Source: Gracilimonas sp040904925
GTDB taxonomy: Bacteria > Bacteroidota > Rhodothermia > Balneolales > Balneolaceae
Length of the DNA: 64,000 bases
NCBI GenBank assembly: GCA_040904925.1
Contig: JBBDSP010000028.1
Span: 7,174-71,173 of the forward strand
Direction: 5' to 3'
Positions 35,370 through 43,745 of the stretch are shown piece by piece. The notes below the pieces were generated by a model that saw only the letters and a list, made by a program, of their open reading frames with translations, searched no databases and had not been told where the DNA came from. The translations under genes and the position numbers were made by a program. Position 1 is the stretch's first letter. Every line of letters starts with the position of its first letter.

Positions 35370-35495
35370 TTAGAAATCTCCAAAATCCATATCTTCAACA
35401 AGCAGCTTCTCGTTACTGCCTTTCTTAAACCCATTGTTTATGAATGTGCTTACAGACCTGGCTCCATTTCTCAGATCCGCTTTACTGCAATCTAT
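35370..35495 (-). pseudogene. C-terminal remnant of a chemoreceptor gene
   Basis: Minus-strand frame without a start codon between stops at 35496-35498 and 35370-35372. It reads RNGARSVSTFINNGFKKG, then NEKLLVEDMDFGDF. This is the style of a chemoreceptor tail: polar linker, acidic stretch and a terminal pentapeptide DFGDF fitting x-[HFYW]-x2-[HFYW], like GFEDF of the receptor at 31761. A sigma28-type promoter lies 150 bases upstream. The receptor body is missing, as after an internal deletion. Confidence 0.55.
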
Positions 35496-35499
35496 TTAT

Positions 35500-35650
35500 T
35501 GCAAATCAAAAGCTTATAGAAGCGATGATGATTACTAACTCTTTATATAGGCTTTGATATCATCTTGCCTATATTTTCTACTTTCTCGATACCTCATTGC
35601 CTGTTATCAATTTACTTCAGATGCTGAAGTATTGGTTTCATTCACACCAC
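35500..35650. other. leader region below an orphan sigma28-type promoter
   Basis: The transcript expected from 35651-35677 would first pass a perfect hairpin (ACTTCAG-CAT-CTGAAGT, 35614-35630) and a 20-codon frame (35581-35519, MRYRESRKYR start), then the receptor remnant. No intact gene is seen. TGCAAT and ATTGCA (35485-35502) form another small inverted repeat. Confidence 0.45.
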
Positions 35651-35677
35651 TTATCGGATGAACCTGGAAAAGCTTAA
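35651..35677 (-). promoter_or_regulatory. orphan sigma28-type promoter
   Basis: In minus-strand sense TTAAG, 15 bases, CCGATAA (-10 at 35657-35651). It is a full match but drives no intact gene before cheW, whose own promoter lies 350 bases further on. It is probably the promoter of a deleted chemoreceptor. Confidence 0.75.
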
Positions 35678-35709
35678 GGAGTTTATTGAAATTTTTTATA
35701 CTAAATATT

Positions 35710-36090
35710 TTACTGTGCCACTCCCAAAACCGACAAGATCTTCTCCCGGAGTATTTCCGGAGTAAAAGGCTTATGTACAAAACCAGCATTGTGTTCATTG
35801 ATAATCTCGATGCGTTGTTCGTTACTCTCAGTGGAAACTATCAGGACCGGGATCTCTCTTGTTTCCGGCTGTTTTTTGATCTCATCCAGCATTTCCATTC
35901 CGTCCATTACCGGCATATTTACATCAATAAAGAGAAGGTCCAGCCAATGATTTTCCAGCACCTCTAAACCCAATTTACCGTTTTCAGCCTCATGGATCTC
36001 ACCGATGTCGAGGTTACTTTGTGCGATCGTTTTTTTGATCATACTTCGCATTACTGAGCTATCGTCTACTACTAAAATATTAATGGCCAT
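35710..36090 (-). CDS. cheY: CheY-like response regulator
   Basis: A 126 aa receiver with D9/D10, phospho-acceptor D56 (LLFIDVNMPVMDG), Thr87 (IVSTES) and Lys107 (GFVHKPF). Phe104 replaces the switch Tyr of classical CheY. It lies 16 bases after cheB and is the last gene of the cheX2-cheB-cheY unit. Confidence 0.9.
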   Translation of the reverse strand: MAINILVVDDSSVMRSMIKKTIAQSNLDIGEIHEAENGKLGLEVLENHWLDLLFIDVNMPVMDGMEMLDEIKKQPETREIPVLIVSTESNEQRIEIINEHNAGFVHKPFTPEILREKILSVLGVAQ

Positions 36091-36106
36091 GATTGATTAT
36101 CCTCTC

Positions 36107-37168
36107 TTATGCCGTGGGCTGTTTAAGTTGTTTCTTCATATGATCTACGATGGCTCCGGCAATATTCTGCAATGGAAGGATTTCTTCCGCAGCTCCAAGT
36201 TTATTTGCTTCTTTTGGCATGCCATACACTACCGATGTCTTTTCATCCTGTGCAATGGTAAACGCTCCGCTGTGTTTCATATTCAATAATCCCTGGGCTC
36301 CGTCGGCTCCCATTCCTGTCAAAATCACTCCCATGGCATTCACCCCAACATGCTCGGCTATCGAATTGAACATAACATCCACACTGGGCCGCTGATGGTG
36401 AACCGGGGGTCCGCTTTTTATGCGTGCATAATATCGGGCACCGCTTTTCTCAATAAGCATATGATAATTTCCGGGGGCAATCAGCACTTTTCCGGTTTCC
36501 ACCATATCACCGTCTTCTGCCTCTTTGATCTTCATCTGACACATCGTATCCAACCTGTCGGCAAAACTCTTGGTAAATACAGGCGGCATATGTTGCACGA
36601 TCACAATACCGGGGAGGTTAGCAGGAAGACTTGGTAAAATTGCTTCTAAAGCACGAGTACCCCCCGTTGAAGACCCAATAGCGATCAGCTTGTTGGTGGT
36701 ATGCACAAGCTTGAGGTTTTTATGCTTTTTTGCGACCGCCCCATGTTTAGGCGGTGTAACTGTTTGTTGCTTATCGAGCCGGGCAACAGATGCTGTTCTG
36801 ACTGCTTTTATGATTTCCTTTGAAATATTCTGTGTGGAAAAGGCGGAACCGGGTTTACAGATCACATCCACGGCCCCCAGATGAAGTGCGTTTAGAGCAT
36901 TCTGACTGTTTTTCGGAGTAAGTGAACTCACTACCACAACCGGCATAGGACGGTGTTTCATTAACTTTGCAAGAAAAGACAATCCGTCCATTCTGGGCAT
37001 CTCAAGATCAAGTGTGATAACATCAGGTACAAGGTCAACGATCATTTCGCGGGCTATATATGGATTCATAGCCGTTCCAACCACTTTAATATCCGGCTGA
37101 CGGTTAAGTTCGTCAGTTAAGAACTTCCGAACAAAAGCTGAATCGTCTACAATTAATACCTTTATCAT
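36107..37168 (-). CDS. cheB: chemotaxis methylesterase/deamidase CheB
   Basis: CheB demethylates or deamidates receptors and is activated by CheA. The 353 aa protein has an N-terminal receiver with DDSAFVRKFL and the phospho-acceptor in DVITLDLEMPRMDGL (about D55). A linker follows, then the catalytic domain with Ser in IAIGSSTGGTRALE, His in IVIVQHMPP and Asp in LTGMGADGAQGL, a complete triad. It lies between a CheX-type gene and cheY. Confidence 0.97.
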   Translation of the reverse strand: MIKVLIVDDSAFVRKFLTDELNRQPDIKVVGTAMNPYIAREMIVDLVPDVITLDLEMPRMDGLSFLAKLMKHRPMPVVVVSSLTPKNSQNALNALHLGAVDVICKPGSAFSTQNISKEIIKAVRTASVARLDKQQTVTPPKHGAVAKKHKNLKLVHTTNKLIAIGSSTGGTRALEAILPSLPANLPGIVIVQHMPPVFTKSFADRLDTMCQMKIKEAEDGDMVETGKVLIAPGNYHMLIEKSGARYYARIKSGPPVHHQRPSVDVMFNSIAEHVGVNAMGVILTGMGADGAQGLLNMKHSGAFTIAQDEKTSVVYGMPKEANKLGAAEEILPLQNIAGAIVDHMKKQLKQPTA

Positions 37169-37180
37169 GGAAGTGCCCCT

Positions 37181-37642
37181 TTAAGAGTAATAAATGGTTA
37201 TGTCAGCAATACCCTCGTCAAGCAATATCTGGAGTTTATCACTCCTCATTCCTTGGAACAGCTCATCGGTGTTTTCATCAGATTTCGCAATTCTTGGAGG
37301 GCGGATATAGCAGATATCATTATCTACAGCAAACATAGGTACCGTATTTCCGCAGATTATATTGGCGATCTCACAAAGAGCACCTTCCTTATCTTCATCA
37401 CTTGCAGCTTCAACACCAAGCATATTTGCAGCAATGGCATTCAACAAATGTCCGGATGGTGATATTACCATTCCTCCTTTTGCAGCACCTTCGAAATGAA
37501 CTACTGAACGCACACTGCCATCCGGTTTTTCAAAATCTTCAGCCTCTTCAATTTCCCATTCTTCAAGGGGAAACATATAGCAAGTAACCTCAAATATATT
37601 GATTGCTATATCCTGTATTTTATTAACCTGTGCTTCCTTCAT
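37181..37642 (-). CDS. CheX-type CheY-P phosphatase (second copy)
   Basis: A 153 aa CheX/CheC-family protein with one ExxN catalytic signature, E91 and N94 (ALCEIANIICGN), which supports phosphatase activity. The fold pattern GAAKGGMVISPSG and the C-terminal IADITIYYS strand fit CheX. It is 12 bases upstream of cheB. Together with the copy at 42055 this gives two CheX-type proteins and no CheZ. Confidence 0.82.
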   Translation of the reverse strand: MKEAQVNKIQDIAINIFEVTCYMFPLEEWEIEEAEDFEKPDGSVRSVVHFEGAAKGGMVISPSGHLLNAIAANMLGVEAASDEDKEGALCEIANIICGNTVPMFAVDNDICYIRPPRIAKSDENTDELFQGMRSDKLQILLDEGIADITIYYS

Positions 37643-37735
37643 AACTTCTATTTTTCATTCGCAATTACTTTGAAATGTGATCTTTGTGAGTTTCTTCACA
37701 TCCCATATCTTTTTGAAATTCTTGCTGTTCCATGT

Positions 37736-38140
37736 TTAACTTAGATCTTTAGTTATTATCGCTCGTTTTTTAAGAACCTTTAATATTTTATCTCGTAACT
37801 CTTCAGGTGAAAAGGGTTTATGCACATATGCTTCCGTTAGCCCTGATATTACATCTACCCTGTTGTCATTGCTTTCTGCTGATACTGTGAGTATGGGAAT
37901 TTTATCCAGCTTAGGGTCAACCCGCATTTGTCCGATCATTTCTGAACCACTCATCACAGGCATATTCAAGTCAGCAAACACCAGATCAAAGTCAATATTA
38001 TTCATCCATTCAAGAGCCTCCTTACCATCGCCTGCATCTATGATCCTATCCACTTCAAATTCACACATACCCAGTGTACGGCGTATAACAAGCCTCATTA
38101 CCGGGCAATCATCTACTATTAAAATATTCAGTGGTTTCAT
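37736..38140 (-). CDS. CheY-like response regulator
   Basis: A 134 aa receiver with D10/D11, phospho-acceptor D57 (LVFADLNMPVMSG), Ser87 at the Thr position (LTVSAES), switch Tyr105 and Lys108 (AYVHKPF). It follows cheD by 15 bases in the cheY-cheX-cheA-cheR-cheD-cheY unit. Ser instead of Thr at the switch residue is allowed in many receivers. Confidence 0.9.
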   Translation of the reverse strand: MKPLNILIVDDCPVMRLVIRRTLGMCEFEVDRIIDAGDGKEALEWMNNIDFDLVFADLNMPVMSGSEMIGQMRVDPKLDKIPILTVSAESNDNRVDVISGLTEAYVHKPFSPEELRDKILKVLKKRAIITKDLS

Positions 38141-38155
38141 GACTATATCCTCCGA

Positions 38156-38683
38156 TCAAAATGCATTATTCAACGCTTTCGAGTTATCAGTTTGGGATGA
38201 AGTTGTATCAACATTTATGGGTTGTTTATTTATGGTTACCAGTCCATCACTGATATTCAGGGTCATAGTTCTCGAAATATTCCCCCCCACATCCTGTTTC
38301 GAGATCATAAATCCGTTCTTCCAGAGTAGTTTTCGCAATGTGGTGAAATTCCGCTGACCGATCTTGAAGTAATCATCGCCATCTCCTTTTTTCATACTGG
38401 CACCACCGGCAACTATGATCTCGAGTTTATCCTTTCTTGCACCCAGGTCATATAATTCATTAAGTAACAACTGGAAACCGGTATCCACATACATTGCAGG
38501 TCTTAACTGAGCTTTTTCAGGATCAGATTTGGAAAGGGGTAACATCACATGAACCATTCCTCCAACTTTTGCAGCAGAATCAAAAGCTGTGATACCCAGA
38601 CAACTCCCTAAGGCATGCGTGATAATAAAATCTTCGGCATTCTTCGATACTTTAAAATCGCTGACTCCTACTACTTTTCTCAT
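38156..38683 (-). CDS. cheD: chemoreceptor glutamine deamidase CheD
   Basis: CheD deamidates receptor glutamines and can partner CheC/CheX proteins. At 175 aa the catalytic Cys28 (ALGSCLGI) and His45 (GGMVHVMLP) are present, with the family segment LEIIVAGGASM. About 15 extra residues follow the core. It lies between cheR and cheY. Confidence 0.96.
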   Translation of the reverse strand: MRKVVGVSDFKVSKNAEDFIITHALGSCLGITAFDSAAKVGGMVHVMLPLSKSDPEKAQLRPAMYVDTGFQLLLNELYDLGARKDKLEIIVAGGASMKKGDGDDYFKIGQRNFTTLRKLLWKNGFMISKQDVGGNISRTMTLNISDGLVTINKQPINVDTTSSQTDNSKALNNAF

Positions 38684-38694
38684 TTAACTATATT

Positions 38695-39528
38695 CTACTG
38701 TTTTTGATATACAGCTGGGGCTAACGTTTTAAAACCCTTGTTTTCTTTGGGCAATCCTTCTGAATGTCCCAGAAACAAATATCCTCCTGGTTCAAGAAGA
38801 CCGTGAAATTTATTAATGATCTCATATTGGGTTTGGCGGTTAAAATAGATCATTACATTTCGGCACATGATCACATGAAAAGGACCTTTCATTGGCCAGG
38901 AGACATTTAAATTCAGCCTGCCGTAAGTGATCATATCTCTGATCTCTCTTGATATCTGATACTCTCCGTTGCCATTCGTGTTGAAGTATTTTTGCTTCAC
39001 AAAATCAGGGACATCTCCCATTCTGGTGTCAGGATAAACGCCTTTTTTTGCAATGGACAGTATTTCTGTTGAAATATCCGTTGCTAGTATTTTTACGGAT
39101 GACCAATTTGACTGCTTTTTATTTTCAAGTAATGTGATCGCTGTTGTTACCGGTTCTTCCCCAGATGAACACCCCGCTGACCACCATTTTACATTTCTAC
39201 CCCTCATCTCAGGAAGTACCTTCGATTGTATGAATTCAAAATGTTTGACTTCCCGGAAAAAACTGGTCTTGTTGGTAGTGATCACATCTACAAAGGCTAA
39301 AAACTCTGCCCCTGTTTTATCTTCTTGCACATAGTTCAGATATTCAGAAAAACTACGCACACCTGTTTTACGGACTCTCTTCATCAACCGGCTTTGCACC
39401 AGGGCTTCTTTACCTTCATTGATGAAAATGCCACAGTAATTGTGAATCATTGCACGGACTTTCTGAAATTCTTCATCTGTCAGTTTAAGTCCGGATACTT
39501 GTTTTTGGCCTGGAGCTGATGTATTCAT
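38695..39528 (-). CDS. cheR: chemoreceptor methyltransferase CheR
   Basis: CheR methylates receptor glutamates using S-adenosylmethionine. The 277 aa protein has an N-terminal helical domain (YCGIFINEGKEALVQSRLMK), the TSFFRE segment, the SAM loop WWSAGCSSGEEPVT, and the C-terminal VIMCRNVMIYFNRQTQ and LFLGHSEGL. It lies 17 bases after cheA. Confidence 0.97.
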   Translation of the reverse strand: MNTSAPGQKQVSGLKLTDEEFQKVRAMIHNYCGIFINEGKEALVQSRLMKRVRKTGVRSFSEYLNYVQEDKTGAEFLAFVDVITTNKTSFFREVKHFEFIQSKVLPEMRGRNVKWWSAGCSSGEEPVTTAITLLENKKQSNWSSVKILATDISTEILSIAKKGVYPDTRMGDVPDFVKQKYFNTNGNGEYQISREIRDMITYGRLNLNVSWPMKGPFHVIMCRNVMIYFNRQTQYEIINKFHGLLEPGGYLFLGHSEGLPKENKGFKTLAPAVYQKQ

Positions 39529-39545
39529 AAGATCTTTATTAATTA

Positions 39546-42044
39546 TTAGGCAACTAATGCGACGGTGTCCAGGATCAATCCAACCTGGCCATCTCCCATA
39601 ATAGCTCCACCGGATATATGATCCATCTTAGCCATCATGTTGATAGATTTACCAACCAGCTGCTGCTGGCCAATAACTTCATCTACCAATAAGGCATACC
39701 GTTTGTTGTTATTTTTTATAACCAGTAGTGTCCCTTCCAATAAACTCTCGACCGCACCATGGATCTCAAATAAGCGATGTAAACGAACAACCGGTACAGA
39801 TTTTCCACGGAATGAAACTTGCTCAGAATCACCTAATACCGTGAATACATCTTTATTCTCTGCTCGAAAAGTCATATCAATATTTATAGTCGGAACTATA
39901 AATCGTTGCTCCCCAATTCGAACTACCATTCCGTCAGTAATAGCAAGGGTAAACGGCAATTCTATGGTTATGGTAGTTCCTTTTCCTAACACAGAAGTTA
40001 CATCCACTTTGCCCTGAAGCTGCTCGATGGAACGGCGTACAACATCCATCCCAACCCCACGTCCTGAAAGATCTGTTACTTTCTCAGCAGAGGAGAAGCC
40101 GGGAAGGAAAATAAGATTGAATATCTCTTTCTCTGTCATTTTCTTGTCTGGATCAACAAGTCCTTTTTCAACCGCTTTTGCCAGAATCTTGTCTTTGTTG
40201 ATGCCGCGGCCGTCATCCTGAATCTTGATAACCACTTTCCCACCTTCCTGAGAAGCAGATAATAAAATCCGGGCTGTTTCCTCCTTACCTGTTTTGGCCC
40301 GCTCATCAGGAGTTTCCACACCATGGTCCAGTGAGTTTCTGATCATGTGGATCAACGGCTCACTGATCACATCAACCATATTACGATCGATCTCAGTGTC
40401 TTCGCCTTCTGTTTCAAATTTAACCTGCTTAGCGGCTTTTCGGGAAAGGTCTCTCACCAAACGATTCATTTTGTGAAAGGTTGCCTTCATTGGCACCATG
40501 CGAAGAGTTAAACTTGTATCCTGCAGTTCTCTTAATATTTTTGTAGCGTGATTCACTTTCTTTTCAAGGTCAGAATCTTTACTAATGTTGCTGTCTTGTG
40601 CTACTACAGAGTGGGCTATCACAAGCTCGCCAACCATGTCTATCAGTCGATCAAGTCTGTTAACACTTACCCTGACTGATGATTCGGATTCAGATTTGGA
40701 GGTGTTTGCTTCCAACTCTTCGGCTTTTCCCGAATCAGAGTTCTCAGCTTCTACCTCTTCAGCTTCAATAGCGATCTTTTCCTCCAGCGCATCAAAAACC
40801 AAACGGGCTTTTGTATAGGCCTTTTCAGGGCTTACTGATTCTTCAGTTACTTCGTGAAGAGCCGTCATCATTCCATCAAACCGAAGCGGTGTTGGCAGCG
40901 GGTCTCCGCCTTTTGCATGTTCTACCACTGCCAGCATCTTGTTGATGATGTCAATGGATTCTAGTGAAATATCAGCGCAAGCCTGATCGAATTCAAGATC
41001 GCCTTCGCGAACCATACTCAGGAAAGTTTCCACCCAATGGGTGAATTCTGAAACCGGATCGAGTCCCATAAAAGCTGATGTTCCTTTAATGGTATGAAAT
41101 GAACGGAAGATCGTATTGATCAACTCATCATCACCGGGTGATTCTTCCAGCTCCAGTAACGCACTTTCTGCCATTTGGATCAGGTCAGAACATTCGGTTA
41201 CAAATTCACCAACCATTGCGATCTCAATATCTTCTGGAATGATGAAAACCTTATTTTTACCATCTGAAGAAGAAACAGCCTCATCCGTATCATCATCAGA
41301 AACTATTTCTTTTGAAACTTCTCCCTCAACTGAACCGTCCCAATCTTCATCAGATTGAATCTCGATTGCCTGTTCTGTTTTTTCGGAGACTTCTCTTAAC
41401 CAGCCACCTTCATCTTCACTTCCTTCAATTGCTTTTTTAACAATGGAAAGTGCTTCATTTAATGGAGCACAAACTTCTTCAGACTGTGCGTCTATGACAT
41501 ACTCCAATATTTTTTCAAGATCTTTTTTCTTCTTTTCTGTAGCAGAAGCTTCCGATAGGGTCATGATAAAAGCTGCAAGCTCACTCAATAGCTCTTCCCC
41601 AGAGGGTTTATCAGCATTGGGCTTATTCTCCTGATTCGATTTTTCACCCTTTTCAGCTTCTTGTTCTTCAAGTTCTATTACCGTATCGGCAGACTCTGAT
41701 CCGCCTTTGAGAGATTTTTCGAGGTCTTCGTAGGCCTTTTCAAACTCTTCAACCTTGATATTTCCGTCCTGTAGAATGTATTCCCTGATGGTGTTTACAG
41801 CCTGCATACTTGCAGATTTCACCATCATGAAATAATCATCTTTTTCGTATAGATGTTTCAATCCATCCCAGGAAAGGTTGATCAGTTTTTGAAGCTGGCC
41901 AAAATTTTGATCAAAATCCGCGATCACTTTTTCAAACCTTGCACCGGCTTCAGGAATGTTATCACGATCGGTTGGCCAGATGTCGGCCATCAGCCGGATG
42001 ATGGATTCAAGTTCTTCGACTAACGCTTTGTTCTTATCACTCAT
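39546..42044 (-). CDS. cheA: chemotaxis histidine kinase CheA with long N-terminal extension
   Basis: CheA phosphorylates CheY and CheB in response to receptors. The 832 aa protein has its HPt domain at about 280-385 with the phospho-acceptor His317 (FRSFHTIKGTSAFMG). The dimerisation domain is at about 470-535 (VSVNRLDRLIDMVGELVIAH). The ATPase domain lies at about 540-690 (RNSLDHGVETP, IQDDGRGIN, DLSGRGVGMDVV) and the CheW-like domain at 695-832. The HPt is normally at the N-terminus; here about 270 residues precede it, including a helical region (1-125) and a Glu/Ser/Lys-rich linker. No typical P2 domain is recognised between HPt and dimerisation. Confidence 0.96.
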   Translation of the reverse strand: MSDKNKALVEELESIIRLMADIWPTDRDNIPEAGARFEKVIADFDQNFGQLQKLINLSWDGLKHLYEKDDYFMMVKSASMQAVNTIREYILQDGNIKVEEFEKAYEDLEKSLKGGSESADTVIELEEQEAEKGEKSNQENKPNADKPSGEELLSELAAFIMTLSEASATEKKKKDLEKILEYVIDAQSEEVCAPLNEALSIVKKAIEGSEDEGGWLREVSEKTEQAIEIQSDEDWDGSVEGEVSKEIVSDDDTDEAVSSSDGKNKVFIIPEDIEIAMVGEFVTECSDLIQMAESALLELEESPGDDELINTIFRSFHTIKGTSAFMGLDPVSEFTHWVETFLSMVREGDLEFDQACADISLESIDIINKMLAVVEHAKGGDPLPTPLRFDGMMTALHEVTEESVSPEKAYTKARLVFDALEEKIAIEAEEVEAENSDSGKAEELEANTSKSESESSVRVSVNRLDRLIDMVGELVIAHSVVAQDSNISKDSDLEKKVNHATKILRELQDTSLTLRMVPMKATFHKMNRLVRDLSRKAAKQVKFETEGEDTEIDRNMVDVISEPLIHMIRNSLDHGVETPDERAKTGKEETARILLSASQEGGKVVIKIQDDGRGINKDKILAKAVEKGLVDPDKKMTEKEIFNLIFLPGFSSAEKVTDLSGRGVGMDVVRRSIEQLQGKVDVTSVLGKGTTITIELPFTLAITDGMVVRIGEQRFIVPTINIDMTFRAENKDVFTVLGDSEQVSFRGKSVPVVRLHRLFEIHGAVESLLEGTLLVIKNNNKRYALLVDEVIGQQQLVGKSINMMAKMDHISGGAIMGDGQVGLILDTVALVA

Positions 42045-42054
42045 AATTCTGTGC

Positions 42055-42555
42055 TTATCTTGATTTACTCATAGCCATATTAAGCAGGAAGTCGCCACAT
42101 GTACTATTGAATTTCATTTTTACAGTGGGAGGTTTATTGGGCATAAACAGCGTAAGGTCGCTTCCCCGGGTTGCTGTTGGTAATGAGGATTGTCCTCTGA
42201 AACCAACTTTTTCAATATTAGCAGCCACATCCCCGGCCAGAATATTTGCAATTTCACCTACAAGATCGCCCATATCATCACTGTCAAAAGCGAGTTGTAT
42301 TCCAAGAAAAGCTTCCGAAATTTTGAAAGCGGTTTCTTTTGGAATTGCCATCATTAGTGAAAATGTAAGGTCAGGATTAAAAACGGCAATATTGCCTATA
42401 ATACCATTCAAAGATTCTTTTTTATCATCTTCGATCTCTATATACTCAGGTGGAGCACCACAGATGGATTCAAATGTGTTAATCACTGAATCTCGTACTA
42501 TCGCACTGATCTCGGCCGGAATATGGTCTGCTTTCTTTAGTTCTTCTGTAATCAT
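42055..42555 (-). CDS. cheX: CheY-P phosphatase CheX
   Basis: A 166 aa CheX-family protein with the ExxN signature E101/N104 (DLVGEIANILAGDVAANIEK) and conserved flanks (KETAFKISEAFLG). It is likely to remove phosphate from CheY. It lies between cheY and cheA with gaps of 10-12 bases. The species has no CheZ in this window, so CheX would provide signal termination. Confidence 0.9.
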   Translation of the reverse strand: MITEELKKADHIPAEISAIVRDSVINTFESICGAPPEYIEIEDDKKESLNGIIGNIAVFNPDLTFSLMMAIPKETAFKISEAFLGIQLAFDSDDMGDLVGEIANILAGDVAANIEKVGFRGQSSLPTATRGSDLTLFMPNKPPTVKMKFNSTCGDFLLNMAMSKSR

Positions 42556-42567
42556 GATCTTGTTTTA

Positions 42568-43017
42568 TTAAGAGTTTAGAATGTTGCTAAAGAAACTTTT
42601 CTTTTCACCTCCATCACCGGATCCACCAATGATGTTTCCGTCTTCATCGAAATAGTCGCTAATTGCTTTGTGCATTTTATCTGCTGTAAATGGTTTGGTG
42701 ATATACTCATTGGCTCCACCTTCATTTAAAGCCTTGTCCACTTTACCCATCGACTTCTCCGCTGTAACCATAATAATGGGGATATCTTCATAGCCTTTGT
42801 CTCTAATGGCGCGGGCAAATTCAACACCGGTCATCTTTGGCATATTCCAATCCACAAAAAGGATATCGATATCGTCATTGAATTTTTCCAGGGCATCCTC
42901 TCCATCCATGGCTTCCTCATATTCAAACTCAGCCAGCATTAACTGGTCCAGTGCCCTTTTCACCTGGCTTCTCATGATCTTGGAATCATCTACAACAAGT
43001 GCTTTTATCTTACTCAT
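42568..43017 (-). CDS. cheY: chemotaxis response regulator CheY
   Basis: First gene of the main che unit. The 149 aa receiver has all canonical CheY residues: D10/D11, D56 (LFVDWNMPKMTG), Thr85 (MVTAEK), Tyr105 and Lys108 (NEYITKPF). That makes it the best candidate for the motor-binding CheY. A C-terminal tail of about 25 residues (Gly-rich, ending KKSFFSNILNS) is unusual. A sigma28-type promoter lies about 120 bases upstream. Confidence 0.93.
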   Translation of the reverse strand: MSKIKALVVDDSKIMRSQVKRALDQLMLAEFEYEEAMDGEDALEKFNDDIDILFVDWNMPKMTGVEFARAIRDKGYEDIPIIMVTAEKSMGKVDKALNEGGANEYITKPFTADKMHKAISDYFDEDGNIIGGSGDGGEKKSFFSNILNS

Positions 43018-43138
43018 GTTTTGCTCCGGTTTACCTTTGCAGTGATATCACTACCTCTGGTCTTTATTCGTATTAAATTGATATAATCTTATGATCAGAC
43101 CTTAACAGTCTTAAAGCTGTTTGGATCACTTTTCCTTA

Positions 43139-43165
43139 TTATCGGTTAATTGATAATTTCCTTAA
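43139..43165 (-). promoter_or_regulatory. sigma28-type promoter of the che operon
   Basis: In minus-strand sense TTAAG, 15 bases, CCGATAA (-10 at 43145-43139). The expected start near 43132 gives a leader of about 115 bases to cheY. Confidence 0.82.
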
Positions 43166-43310
43166 GAATTTTTCTAAGATTAATTCCGGAATATCCATTC
43201 ATAGCCGCTTTTCTTTGTTACCCATTCATTAATCGATTCTAATGTGTGCTATTTAAAACAGCTAAGTATACTTGGAGCGGTATTTGGGAAGTTTGATCTA
43301 ATAAAATATA

Positions 43311-43733
43311 ATGGGTATAGAGCGATATTTTACAGCATTCTTAGGGTTTGAGATATCCTCGTTCGGAAGCATCTGGGATTCCCGTACGTGTATCTCATTC
43401 CGAAAAGAGCATCACATTAATAACGAAGAGTATGCTTCGAATGAAATCGGTATTTTTCGTAAGCAGGTAAGTTCTTATGAAGCAATGAAGGGAACATCAG
43501 ACGGGGTAAGTACGAAAAATTCTTCAGCCTCTTTTGATACTGCTTTTATTCAAGATGCTGTATTTAAAATGGTCGATAATACAGGGAAGGAAGCATTTGA
43601 TAAGTGGACAAAATCGCCCCGGAATTTATTAGTAGAAAAGAGTAATACCAGCCTCGTCTCGAAAAGAGAAAAGACCTACCTGCAATATCAAAACAATACA
43701 CAGTTAGGATCGCAGTTAGATTTCAGAGCTTGA
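43311..43733 (+). CDS. hypothetical protein, possibly not coding
   Basis: A 140 aa frame with no recognisable domain, signal peptide or membrane helix; polar, Ser/Asn/Lys-rich. It fills the space between the divergent che promoter and the convergent kinase-like gene (12 bases from its stop), and no overlapping frame is better. The RBS is weak (no clear GGAG near 43300). Either a lineage-specific gene or chance. Confidence 0.4.
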   Translation: MGIERYFTAFLGFEISSFGSIWDSRTCISFRKEHHINNEEYASNEIGIFRKQVSSYEAMKGTSDGVSTKNSSASFDTAFIQDAVFKMVDNTGKEAFDKWTKSPRNLLVEKSNTSLVSKREKTYLQYQNNTQLGSQLDFRA

Positions 43734-43745
43734 TAATTTCTTATT

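Noticed and set aside
35607..35798. 63 aa minus-strand frame overlapping the cheY end
   Set aside because: It overlaps the cheY C-terminus in another frame and the orphan promoter; no protein character.
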